A stretch of 64,000 nt of DNA, from assembly GCF_900102635.1 (NCBI RefSeq), contig NZ_FMZQ01000001.1:949046-1013045 (forward strand), read 5' to 3'. The DNA is from Ectopseudomonas chengduensis. Lineage in GTDB: Bacteria > Pseudomonadota > Gammaproteobacteria > Pseudomonadales > Pseudomonadaceae. This document shows, in pieces, positions 22,397-32,879 of the stretch. The stretch's first letter is position 1; the number at the start of each line of letters is the position of its first letter. The notes under the pieces are model-generated. The model was not told the DNA's origin. It worked only from the letters and a program-made list of their open reading frames with translations, and ran no database searches. A program made the position numbers and the translations under genes.

Positions 22397-23473
22397 ATGC
22401 GTCCGCTTGCCGCCATCGTCGACCTTTCCGCCATCGCTCATAACTACGCCGTCGCCAAGCGCTGCGCGCCCGGGCGTCAGGCCTTCGCCGTGGTCAAGGC
22501 CAATGCCTACGGGCATGGCGTGCGTGAGGTGGTGACGGCGCTGCACGAGGTTGCCGATGGCTTTGCCGTGGCCTGCCTGGAGGAGGCGGCCGAGGTGCGC
22601 GCCATGCATGGTGAGGCGCGCATCCTGCTGCTCGAGGGCTGCTTCGAGGCCAGTGAATACGCCATCGCCGCTCAACTGGGGCTGGATCTGGTGGTGCAGA
22701 GCGCGGCGCAGGCCGAGGCGCTGGTTGCCGCTGAGTTGGCGCGTCCGCTCAATGTCTGGCTCAAGCTCGACTCCGGCATGCATCGCCTTGGTTTCGACGC
22801 CGCCAGCCTGCGTCAGTGGCATGCGCGGCTGGAAGACGCCGAGCAGGTCGCCGAGCTCAACCTGCTCAGCCATTTCGCCTGCGCCGACGAGCGCGGCCAT
22901 CCGCTGACCGAACAGCAGGTCGAGCGTTTTCTCGATCTGCTGGATATGGATTTCAATCATCGCTCACTGGCCAACTCGGCGGCCGTACTGACCATTCCTG
23001 CCGCGCATATGGACTGGCTGCGCCCCGGCATCATGCTCTACGGCGCTACGCCGTTCGCCGAGCTGAGTGCACGCGAACTGGGGCTGAAACCAGCCATGAC
23101 CCTGGCTGCGCGGGTGATCGCCGTGCGTGAGGTGGCAGTCGGTGAGAGTGTTGGTTATGGCGCGACCTGGGTGGCCGAGCGGCCCTCGCGTATTGCCACG
23201 GTCAGTTGCGGTTATGCCGATGGTTATCCGCGCCATGCGCCCAGCGGCACGCCGGTGCTGGTCGAGGGGCAGCGTGCCGGGTTGGCGGGCAGGGTGTCGA
23301 TGGACATGCTGGCGGTGGATATCACGGATCTGCCCGAGGCCGATATCGATTCGCCGGTGGAACTGTGGGGCAGCCAATTGCCGGTGGATGAGGTGGCCAC
23401 GGCGTGCGGCACCATCGGCTACGAGTTGCTGACCAAGGTCACCGCGCGGGTGCCTCGGCGCTATATCGGCTGA
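22397..23473 (+). CDS. alr: Alanine racemase
   Basis: PLP enzyme making D-alanine for peptidoglycan. 358 residues beginning MRPLAAIVDLSAIAHNY; PLP lysine K34 in AVVKANAYGHG, SHFACADE, and the second catalytic Tyr near residue 254 in ESVGYGATW. SMDMLAVDITD near the C-terminus completes the family pattern. The ATG at 22397 matches the family start; no strong Shine-Dalgarno is visible. It lies next to dnaB, the biosynthetic-type position in P. aeruginosa. Confidence 0.96.
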   Translation: MRPLAAIVDLSAIAHNYAVAKRCAPGRQAFAVVKANAYGHGVREVVTALHEVADGFAVACLEEAAEVRAMHGEARILLLEGCFEASEYAIAAQLGLDLVVQSAAQAEALVAAELARPLNVWLKLDSGMHRLGFDAASLRQWHARLEDAEQVAELNLLSHFACADERGHPLTEQQVERFLDLLDMDFNHRSLANSAAVLTIPAAHMDWLRPGIMLYGATPFAELSARELGLKPAMTLAARVIAVREVAVGESVGYGATWVAERPSRIATVSCGYADGYPRHAPSGTPVLVEGQRAGLAGRVSMDMLAVDITDLPEADIDSPVELWGSQLPVDEVATACGTIGYELLTKVTARVPRRYIG

Positions 23474-25381
23474 TCAGGCCAGCCCGCTCGGGACTTTCAG
23501 TACGTCCAGCTCCAGGCAGGCCTGTTCGCTGAGCTCGCCATCGTCGCCATGCACGCGCGAACCGGAGCGACCCAGTTCCTTTACCCGGTAAAGGGCCATG
23601 TCTGCCGCCTTGTACAGCCCGGTGAAGTTCTTCGCATGGCGCGGATAGAGCGCTACGCCGATGCTGATGGTCACGCGCAGGCGCTCGGCGCCGTAGTGCA
23701 CGGGCTCGGATAGTTCTGCCAGCAGGCGTTCAGCGATCTCCCTGGCCTGGCTTTCGGCATCGCTGCCGCAGATCAGAGCGGCGAACTCATCGCCGCCCAG
23801 GCGGGCAACCGCATCGCCTGCGCGAACGTGCTCGCGCAGGCGCTTGGCGACCACCTGCAGCATCAGGTCACCGGCTGCGTGACCAAAACGGTCATTGATC
23901 GGTTTGAAGTGATCCAGGTCGATCAGCAGCAAAGCCACGCTCTCCTTGTGCCGCTCGGCGTGAGCCAGGGCCGACTCGCTACGCTCGACCAGATAGCGTC
24001 GATTGGGCAGTTCGGTCAGCGAGTCATGGAAGGCGGCGTGCTGCAGTTCGCGCTCGCGGTCGCGCAGCTGTTCGTTGGTCGCGGCCAGCTCGGCGGTGCG
24101 TGCGGTCACCGCTGCTTGCAGTTCATCGGCGCTGGCCTGCAGTTGCGCCAGGCGAGCGGTTTTCTCACGGTCTGCCTGTTGCAGGGCAACGGCGCGCTCC
24201 TGCTTGAGGATCTGGATGCGATAAGCCAGGGCGAAGGAGAACAGGATCGATTCGGCTGCCACGGCCAGCGGGAATACGTAGGCGTTCCATTCAGCCGGTT
24301 GCAGCACTCCGGTGGTGCGCAGCAACAGGATGGCGACGCTGCCCAGGACCAGACCATAACCGTAAAGATACAGCTGCGCGGGGAAGAACCCCTGGCGCCA
24401 GCGGATCACGGCGCTGCCCAGGGCGGCAGGGATACTGGTCAGAGACAGCAGGGCGATGGCCCAGGCGGCCAGGTAACGTTGATCGAACAGGGTCAGGACG
24501 ATGGCGATGAGGTAGATCACGCAGGCCATGTTCAACAGATGATGCGCCCAGCGTACGTAAACGCGCGTTTGCAGCAGCGTCTGGGTGAAACGACTGGCGA
24601 ACAGGCCCCACAACGACGGCAAGGTGATGCGGTCGAGCCAAGCCGGCACCGGGTGGTTCGGCCACAGGTACTGCGCGCCGTGACCGGTCATGCTCATGAT
24701 GAACAGCAGGGCGACGGCGGTGGTCAGCACATACCAGAAATAGGCCTTGTCGCGCAGCGAGATGAGGATGAACAGGTTGTACAGCAGCAGTGCGAAGACC
24801 ACGCCGTAGATGACGCCGAGCGCCAGATTCTCGCGGGTGGCCAGTTGCGTGAGGTCGTCGAGCTGCCAGATGCGCAGCGGGAAGGAGTTGCCCGCCGGGT
24901 CGAAGGCACGCAGGTAGAAGGTCGTTGGCTGTTCACCCAGGGCTGGTAGGTCGAACACCATGCGTCGGTAGGGGTGGTCGCGGTTCTCGCTGAAGGCGAT
25001 GCGCTCGCCGGCTTGACGCACCAGCCAGCCGCCCTGGCCGTCGGGTTGATGGAGCTGCAGGTCGAGTTGGGTCACCGAGCCCACTTCCAGTACCCAGTGG
25101 GCGGGGGCACGCATATCGCGTTGCAGGGTGACCTTGATCCACCAGGGATTGAGGCTCTGGCCGACACTGGCACGGCCATTAGCCGGTTGAAAGCGCGACT
25201 GCTGCTCAGGGGCGGCAAGGTCATCGATGGTCAGAGTGCCCTGGTCGTCCTCCAGTAGTTCGATATGCGCATTGAGCGGCATACCGCTGCTGGCGTCGGT
25301 GAGCACCACGGACGCCGCCGCCAGGCCTGTGGTCGACAGTCCCAACAGAAGAGCGAGCAGAAAGGCGAAGCGCTGCAGCAT
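23474..25381 (-). CDS. Membrane diguanylate cyclase with 7TMR-DISM sensor (NicD-like)
   Basis: Makes cyclic di-GMP in response to an extracytoplasmic signal. Order: signal peptide (about 1-22), periplasmic 7TMR-DISMED2 beta domain (about 30-185), seven membrane spans (about 190-400), a coiled coil (about 400-455) and a C-terminal GGDEF domain with the active GGDEF motif near residue 528. An inhibitory I-site RAGD lies exactly five residues before it. No EAL domain. It holds the same place as P. aeruginosa PA4929 (NicD, a nutrient-responsive cyclase linked to biofilm dispersal); equivalence of ligand is inferred from position and architecture. Divergent from the YgiQ gene, and its stop abuts the end of alr. 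Confidence 0.93.
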   Translation of the reverse strand: MLQRFAFLLALLLGLSTTGLAAASVVLTDASSGMPLNAHIELLEDDQGTLTIDDLAAPEQQSRFQPANGRASVGQSLNPWWIKVTLQRDMRAPAHWVLEVGSVTQLDLQLHQPDGQGGWLVRQAGERIAFSENRDHPYRRMVFDLPALGEQPTTFYLRAFDPAGNSFPLRIWQLDDLTQLATRENLALGVIYGVVFALLLYNLFILISLRDKAYFWYVLTTAVALLFIMSMTGHGAQYLWPNHPVPAWLDRITLPSLWGLFASRFTQTLLQTRVYVRWAHHLLNMACVIYLIAIVLTLFDQRYLAAWAIALLSLTSIPAALGSAVIRWRQGFFPAQLYLYGYGLVLGSVAILLLRTTGVLQPAEWNAYVFPLAVAAESILFSFALAYRIQILKQERAVALQQADREKTARLAQLQASADELQAAVTARTAELAATNEQLRDRERELQHAAFHDSLTELPNRRYLVERSESALAHAERHKESVALLLIDLDHFKPINDRFGHAAGDLMLQVVAKRLREHVRAGDAVARLGGDEFAALICGSDAESQAREIAERLLAELSEPVHYGAERLRVTISIGVALYPRHAKNFTGLYKAADMALYRVKELGRSGSRVHGDDGELSEQACLELDVLKVPSGLA

Positions 25382-25627
25382 AGATGTCCTGGAGTCGGCT
25401 GACCGAGTAGCTTGAGTATATGCACAGGATTGTTATCGGACGAAAACAAATATGGCGTATGGCTACTGCGGGAAAATGTCTGATTTTTCTGTCCTTTCTT
25501 TGCCCAGGTCGGTGCTGCGCCAGAGTCGATGCCCGGACCAGTGAGCCAGGCGCGTGCTTGAGCGTTCGTCGCAGTGCGTGCAGGCGGTATTAAACCCAGT
25601 GCAACAGTCTGGTTTGGTCAATATTTG

Positions 25628-25636
25628 TGCTATTAT
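25628..25636 (+). promoter_or_regulatory. Extended -10 promoter candidate for the YgiQ gene
   Basis: TG-C-TATTAT at 25628-25636 inside an AT-rich stretch, giving a start of transcription about 30 bases before ATG 25672. No clear -35. The rest of the 290-base divergent region back to the cyclase gene shows nothing else I can name. Confidence 0.45.
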
Positions 25637-25671
25637 CCGCGCCCCTCGTGATAGCCCATTGATCAAAAAAT

Positions 25672-27975
<2,304 letters not shown>

Positions 27976-27993
27976 ATCATCAGCAGCACTCAC

Positions 27994-28022
27994 GAAAAAG
28001 CCAGCACTGTGCTGGCTTTTTC
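27994..28022. terminator. Intrinsic terminator after the YgiQ gene
   Basis: AGCCAGCA (27999-28006), loop CTG, TGCTGGCT (28010-28017), with A run before and T run after. It can act in both directions, so it also serves the convergent methyltransferase gene. Confidence 0.9.
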
Positions 28023-28048
28023 GTTGCAGAAGCCCTAGCCAGCGCCTC

Positions 28049-28075
28049 GTAGGGTGGGCTTCAGCCCACCACCGT
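28049..28075. repeat. REP-like palindrome
   Basis: GGTGGGCT-TC-AGCCCACC (28053-28070), preceded by GTAG, in the gap between the convergent YgiQ and methyltransferase genes: a short perfect hairpin of a type common in pseudomonad intergenic DNA. Confidence 0.5.
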
Positions 28076-28096
28076 CGCCGTGACGTGCGGCTTGTC

Positions 28097-28825
28097 TCAA
28101 TCCGTGCTGAAACGGCAGGTCAGGTAGCGATTGCTCGGGCCATAGCGCAGGATCGACCACAAGCGCCTGAACAGGTAAAACGGGTGGCTGCGGTAATACG
28201 CCAGTACGGCATTGCCGACACCTTCCGAGCGGTGTTGGCGTACCTCCTTTTTCGCTGACTTCTTGAACAGCCCGGAAAACTCCCAGCGCTGGATCTGCTC
28301 GAAACGCTCATGCGGGTGCAGCCCATGGCGGCTGAACAGGCGCGCGAAGCTGGCCGGGCTGAAGTCATGCAGGTGGTGCGGGTTGCCGTCGAGTGTCGGT
28401 GTGGTCGGCACCGAGGCAATGATACGGCCGCCCTGGGCCAGCAGTCGTACGAGGTTTTCTGCCAGGCGCAGCGGGTCTGGCAGATGCTCGATGGTTTCCA
28501 GGCTGACGATGCTGTCGAAGCCTGAACTGTCGGCGAAGGTTTCGGCATTGGCGCACTGATAGCGCAGGTTGGGTCGCTGATAATTCGCCTGCGCGTAGGC
28601 AATGGCTTCGGGATCGATGTCGATACCGGTGATCTGCTTGTCCGGATGCCGTTCGGCCAGCAATGCACTGCCATATCCGCAGCCGCACGCCATATCGAGC
28701 ACGCGCGAGCCTGTCAGCGCGTCGCTGGCGAATTCGTAGCGCTGCATGTGCAACTCGAGAGTGGCCAGGTCGGCGGCCAGGCGATCATCCATCTTCAAGG
28801 GATAGATGCGTTCAAGGGTGTGCAT
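28097..28825 (-). CDS. Class I SAM-dependent methyltransferase
   Basis: 242 residues from the ATG at 28825, which follows AAGGACAGG; the frame is open to an ATG at 28906 that would add 27 residues but has no ribosome site. SAM-binding motif I VLDMACGCGYGS, motif II acidic GIDIDPEAIAYA, and FDSIVSLETIEHLPDP (motif IV region) place it in the UbiG/Methyltransf_11/23 group. The C-terminal 70 residues are basic and have no clear domain. The substrate is unknown. Single gene, convergent with YgiQ and divergent from the beta-helix lipoprotein gene. Confidence 0.85.
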   Translation of the reverse strand: MHTLERIYPLKMDDRLAADLATLELHMQRYEFASDALTGSRVLDMACGCGYGSALLAERHPDKQITGIDIDPEAIAYAQANYQRPNLRYQCANAETFADSSGFDSIVSLETIEHLPDPLRLAENLVRLLAQGGRIIASVPTTPTLDGNPHHLHDFSPASFARLFSRHGLHPHERFEQIQRWEFSGLFKKSAKKEVRQHRSEGVGNAVLAYYRSHPFYLFRRLWSILRYGPSNRYLTCRFSTD

Positions 28826-28986
28826 GGCGGCCTGTCCTTGGGCTGCGGAAGTGTTCGTAGTCTGTTGCTTGCCGATAGGGGCTGCAAGCATCTCCCTTGG
28901 TTTCATGGCGCAGCTTGTGAGGGTTGGCTTGTCTATTTTCTGGCACTATAGTTCCAGAATATAAAAACAACAGTGGAGCTCCCATC

Positions 28987-30228
28987 ATGCGCCTTGCCGC
29001 CCCCTCGTTTATTGCTCTGTCCTTGCTGCTGACAGCATGCGGGGAGAGCGAAGCGCCGCCCGTGGCCAGTCTCGACTTTCAGAAGCAACTGCAGACGCAG
29101 CTGATCAAGGCCAAGCCGGGTGAGGTAATCGAGATTCCCGCCGGCACCTGGCAGCTCGACCGCAGTCTTAGTCTCAAGGTCAGTGGCGTGACGTTGCGCG
29201 GTGCCGGCATGGATCAGAGCATCCTCAACTTCAAGGGCCAGAAGTCCGGCGCCGAAGGGCTGTTGGTGAACGCTTCCGACTTCACCATCGAGGACCTGGC
29301 GCTGGAGGACACCAAGGGCGATGCGCTCAAGGTGGTTGGCGGCCAGAACATCATCATCCGTCGCGTGCGCACCGAGTGGACCAATGGCCCGGCTACCGAG
29401 AATGGTGCCTATGGCATCTATCCGGTACAGACCGAGAATGTGCTGATCGACGGCGTGGTGGCCATCGCTGCCTCGGACGCCGGCATCTACGTCGGCCAGT
29501 CGCGCAACGTGGTGGTGCGCAATAGCCGTGCCGAGCGCAACGTCGCGGGCATCGAGATCGAGAACACCATCGGCGCCGACGTCTATGACAATGTCGCCAT
29601 CGGCAATACCGGCGGCATCCTGGTGTTCAACATGCCCAACCTGCCGCAGCCAGGTCACACCACGCGGGTCTATCGCAACAAGGTCGAGAGCAACAACCAC
29701 AAGAACTTCGGCCACAAGGGCACGCCGGTCGCCAGTGTCCCGGCGGGCTCTGGCGTGCTGGTCAACTCCAACGACAAGGTGGAGATCTTCGATAATGATA
29801 TTGGCGACCACCGCACCGCCAACGTCATCGTCAGCAGCTACTTCAGCACCGGCTACACCGACCTCTCCACCGAGGCGGACTTCGATCCCTACCCGGAGGC
29901 CATTCATATCCATGGCAACCGCTTCGGACCTGGTGGCGACAGCCCCGATAACCTCGAGCTGAAAGCGCTGAGGCTGACCAAGTTCGGTCTCAATGGCCGC
30001 CTGCCGGACATCCTCTGGGACGGCTACGTGAACCCCGAAAAGCTGGTCGATGGCAAGCTGCCGGCTGAGTTGGCCATCTGCATCGACAATGGCGATGCCG
30101 GCATCGTCAACGTCGACGGCCCCGGCGGCTACAAGAACATCAGTACTGACATAACGCCGCACCGCTGCGAGCTGCCCCGTCTTCCTGCCGTCGAGCTGCG
30201 TGCAGCTCTGGCCGAGGTAGGTGAGTAA
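28987..30228 (+). CDS. Parallel beta-helix repeat lipoprotein (TIGR03805-type)
   Basis: 413 residues. Lipoprotein signal with lipobox LLTAC (C18) at the start MRLAAPSFIALSLLLTACGE, then a right-handed parallel beta-helix built of short turns (for example TLRGAGMDQSIL, FTIEDLALEDTKGDALKV, NVVVRNSRAERNVAGIEI, ADVYDNVAIGNTGGILVF). GGAG at 28973-28976 supports ATG 28987. It sits 2 bases before a diheme cytochrome lipoprotein gene; this two-gene pairing is a recognised but functionally unexplained combination. A polysaccharide-active or surface-binding role is possible for a beta-helix but not shown by sequence. Confidence 0.85.
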   Translation: MRLAAPSFIALSLLLTACGESEAPPVASLDFQKQLQTQLIKAKPGEVIEIPAGTWQLDRSLSLKVSGVTLRGAGMDQSILNFKGQKSGAEGLLVNASDFTIEDLALEDTKGDALKVVGGQNIIIRRVRTEWTNGPATENGAYGIYPVQTENVLIDGVVAIAASDAGIYVGQSRNVVVRNSRAERNVAGIEIENTIGADVYDNVAIGNTGGILVFNMPNLPQPGHTTRVYRNKVESNNHKNFGHKGTPVASVPAGSGVLVNSNDKVEIFDNDIGDHRTANVIVSSYFSTGYTDLSTEADFDPYPEAIHIHGNRFGPGGDSPDNLELKALRLTKFGLNGRLPDILWDGYVNPEKLVDGKLPAELAICIDNGDAGIVNVDGPGGYKNISTDITPHRCELPRLPAVELRAALAEVGE

Positions 30229-30230
30229 GC

Positions 30231-31337
30231 ATGAAGCACGCCTGGCTGTTGATTGCCGCTGTGCTGCTCGGCGCCTGTGAGCAAGCGCGTACGCCCCTGT
30301 ATCTGCCCAGCAGTGAAGACTATCCGCACAAGCTCAGCGCCTGGGGTGTGCTGCAACAGCGTGACGGCCAGTTGCAGCCGGTCGAAGGTGTACAGCCTTA
30401 TGATCTGAATACGCCGCTGTTCACCGACTATGCGCACAAGCTGCGTACGATCTGGCTGCCCGAAGGGAGCCATGCTCGCTATGCCGAAGCACGTTTCGAT
30501 TACCCCGTTGGCACCGTGCTGAGCAAAACCTTCTACTACCCGATCGATACCCAGGGCCGGTTGCAGCGCAGCGAGCAGCGCGATGCCGAGGCGGTGGAAC
30601 TGAAGCGGGTACGGCTGATCGAGACGCGCATTCTGCTGCGCCAGGAGCAGGGTTGGGTCGCCCTTCCTTACGTCTGGGACGAGGCGCAACGCGAGGCCAC
30701 GCTGGACTGGGCAGGCGCCAGCTTCGATCTGCAACTGCATGATGAAACTGGCGAGGTGCTGGCGGTCGACTATCAGGTGCCCGATGCCAACCAGTGTGCG
30801 GGGTGTCACGAGGAGCAGGCGGGCAAGGGCGTACAGCCGCTGGGGCCGAAGGCGCGTCATCTGAACAAGGATTTCGTCTACGCCGATGGCGCGGCCAACC
30901 AGTTGCTGCACTGGCAGGGTATCGGTTTTCTGCAAGGTGTTCCGGCTGACATGACCAGCGTTCCACGCAACGCCCTGTGGGGCGCACCGCGTGAAGGGGA
31001 GGGGCTGGAGCATCAGGCACGCAGTTATCTGGATGCCAACTGCTCGCACTGCCATAACCCTGAAGGGCCGGGGCGTACCTCAGGTTTGTATCTCGATCCG
31101 GCTACGCCGCTGAGCATCGCTTATGGTCTGTGCAAGCAACCAGTGGCCGCGGGCAAGGGCTCCGGTGATCGCCTGGTGGACATTTATCCCGGTGCGCCGG
31201 AAAAGTCGGTGCTGAGCTTCCGCCTGCACAGCACCGATCCCAGCATCATGATGCCCGAGCTGGGTCGCTCCACCTCCCACCGCGAAGGGCTGGAGGTGAT
31301 CGACCGCTGGATCGCCAGTCTCGATGGCGAGTGCTGA
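30231..31337 (+). CDS. SO2930 family diheme c-type cytochrome lipoprotein (TIGR03806-type)
   Basis: 368 residues starting MKHAWLLIAAVLLGACEQA: lipobox with C16, so probably membrane anchored on the periplasmic side or outer membrane. Two c-type heme motifs are visible: C189-AG-C192-H193 and C271-SH-C274-H275. The region between the lipid anchor and the first heme contains LYLPSSEDYPHKLSAWG and SDTPLFTDYA-like family sequence (NTPLFTDYAHKLR), and the end has MMPELGRSTSHREGLEVIDRWI. Two bases separate it from the beta-helix lipoprotein gene, so they are translationally linked partners. An electron-transfer role is inferred from the hemes; redox partner unknown. Confidence 0.87.
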   Translation: MKHAWLLIAAVLLGACEQARTPLYLPSSEDYPHKLSAWGVLQQRDGQLQPVEGVQPYDLNTPLFTDYAHKLRTIWLPEGSHARYAEARFDYPVGTVLSKTFYYPIDTQGRLQRSEQRDAEAVELKRVRLIETRILLRQEQGWVALPYVWDEAQREATLDWAGASFDLQLHDETGEVLAVDYQVPDANQCAGCHEEQAGKGVQPLGPKARHLNKDFVYADGAANQLLHWQGIGFLQGVPADMTSVPRNALWGAPREGEGLEHQARSYLDANCSHCHNPEGPGRTSGLYLDPATPLSIAYGLCKQPVAAGKGSGDRLVDIYPGAPEKSVLSFRLHSTDPSIMMPELGRSTSHREGLEVIDRWIASLDGEC

Positions 31338-31341
31338 CAGA

Positions 31342-32826
31342 CTAGAGCTGACCTGCCTGCCACTGCGCTTCGCGACTGGAGAGAGCCGCGGCGATGTCCG
31401 CAACACTGTCGGACGCGACGCTCTCGGGCAGCGGGTCGAGGCCGACGCTGGCGAATAGCTGGCCATAGCTGTTACGCAGTTCGGCGTAGGCCAGGTCGCG
31501 GCGCAGATCCGCCTGTAGTGTGTTCAGCTCACCCTGGATCAGTTCCAGCTCGCCAATGCCCTGGGCCTGGTAGCGATTGCGCAACTGCTCGACGATTTGC
31601 CCATCCAGCCCCGCCAGTTGCTGGCTGGTCTGGAACTGGCGCTGGGCTTCGCGGAAGTTGGCGTTGGCAACGTGCAGTTGGGCGAGGATGGCCATAGACA
31701 TGGCCTGGCGCCGCGCATCGGCGACCTCCTGGCCGGCCTTGGCAACATCGATGGCGGCTGGCGCGGAGAGTACATTGAACAGGTTCCAGGTGACTTTCAC
31801 GCCGTAGTCGGCCCAGCTTTGGTTCACCAGGAACGAGTTGCTGTCGTAGTGCCCGCCGGCGGAAAACTCCAGGCCTGGCAATAGACGGAGCATGGCTTTG
31901 CGTGTTTCTGCGGCGCTGATGCGCGCCTGGTAATCCTGCTCGCGCAGTTCGGGACGGCTGGCCAGGGCTTCCTGCTCCAGCGTGTCCAGCGCCACCTTGA
32001 GTTCCGGCATCTGATAACCGGCGTCAGGCGCCAGTTCGACCTGAGTGCCCAGTGGCAGGTTGATCAGGGTAGCCAGTTCGGTCTTGGCCAGCGACAGGGC
32101 GCGGCGCTGTTCTTCCAACTGGCGAGTGGCCTCGATCAGCGCGCGCTGATAGCTCAGGGCCTGGATCGGATCGCCGATGCGCTGTTCGCTCAGGCGCTGG
32201 CTGTTGTCGCGAGCCTGGGCGACGCGGGCCATGAGGCTGTCGATCTGAGTCAGCAGACGATCGGCCGCCACGGCACGCCAGTACGCGGAGCGCACATCCT
32301 GAATGATGGTGTGCACTACCTTGCGCCGGCGCTCCTGCACGATCAGGCGCTGGTCACCCTGTTGCTTGGCACTGACGTAACTGACACCGAAGTCCAGCAC
32401 GTTCCACACCATGGTCAGATCCGCCACGCCACGGTCGCGGTCCTGCGAGGTGGACGGCTCCAGAGACTGGGTGCCGGTTTCGATGCTCTGGCTGCTGGAG
32501 GCGCTGACGTTGTTACGTCCGGCATAGCCGGCGGACAGCGCCATGCGTGGCAGCATGTCGAAGGTGGCCAGGTCGACCTGGCGCTGAGCCATGGCTTCCT
32601 CCATGACCTTCAGGCGCGCCTCGAGGTTGTACTTCACCGCGCGGGCCATGGCTTCGTGCAAGGTCAGTGGGCCGCTGAGCGGCTCCTGATCCTTGAACAT
32701 GGTCGCCAGATCCTGCTGCGCGCGTTGCTCGCTGACGCTGCGGTCGATGGGTTGACTGGTCACCGCGCAGCCGCCAACGGCTAGCGCCAGTACACTGATA
32801 CTGAAAAATTTCGCTGCTTTGCTCAT
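31342..32826 (-). CDS. TolC family outer membrane lipoprotein
   Basis: 494 residues from ATG 32826 (MSKAAKFFSISVLALAVGGC, lipobox with C20); an upstream start would mask the signal. Two TolC/OEP repeats of long amphipathic helices follow (about 60-260 and 270-475), with the usual Ala/Gln/Glu-rich heptads and the NLPLGTQVEL turn. Being a lipoprotein it resembles the OprM/CusC branch. It is the last gene of the ten-gene minus-strand unit, 53 bases after the giant protein gene, and would be the outer-membrane channel for the HlyD proteins encoded upstream. Confidence 0.9.
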   Translation of the reverse strand: MSKAAKFFSISVLALAVGGCAVTSQPIDRSVSEQRAQQDLATMFKDQEPLSGPLTLHEAMARAVKYNLEARLKVMEEAMAQRQVDLATFDMLPRMALSAGYAGRNNVSASSSQSIETGTQSLEPSTSQDRDRGVADLTMVWNVLDFGVSYVSAKQQGDQRLIVQERRRKVVHTIIQDVRSAYWRAVAADRLLTQIDSLMARVAQARDNSQRLSEQRIGDPIQALSYQRALIEATRQLEEQRRALSLAKTELATLINLPLGTQVELAPDAGYQMPELKVALDTLEQEALASRPELREQDYQARISAAETRKAMLRLLPGLEFSAGGHYDSNSFLVNQSWADYGVKVTWNLFNVLSAPAAIDVAKAGQEVADARRQAMSMAILAQLHVANANFREAQRQFQTSQQLAGLDGQIVEQLRNRYQAQGIGELELIQGELNTLQADLRRDLAYAELRNSYGQLFASVGLDPLPESVASDSVADIAAALSSREAQWQAGQL

Positions 32827-32879
32827 CCTTGGGCCGCCCCCTGGTACGGCACTCATTCGATTCTTATCTGTTTTGTCGA

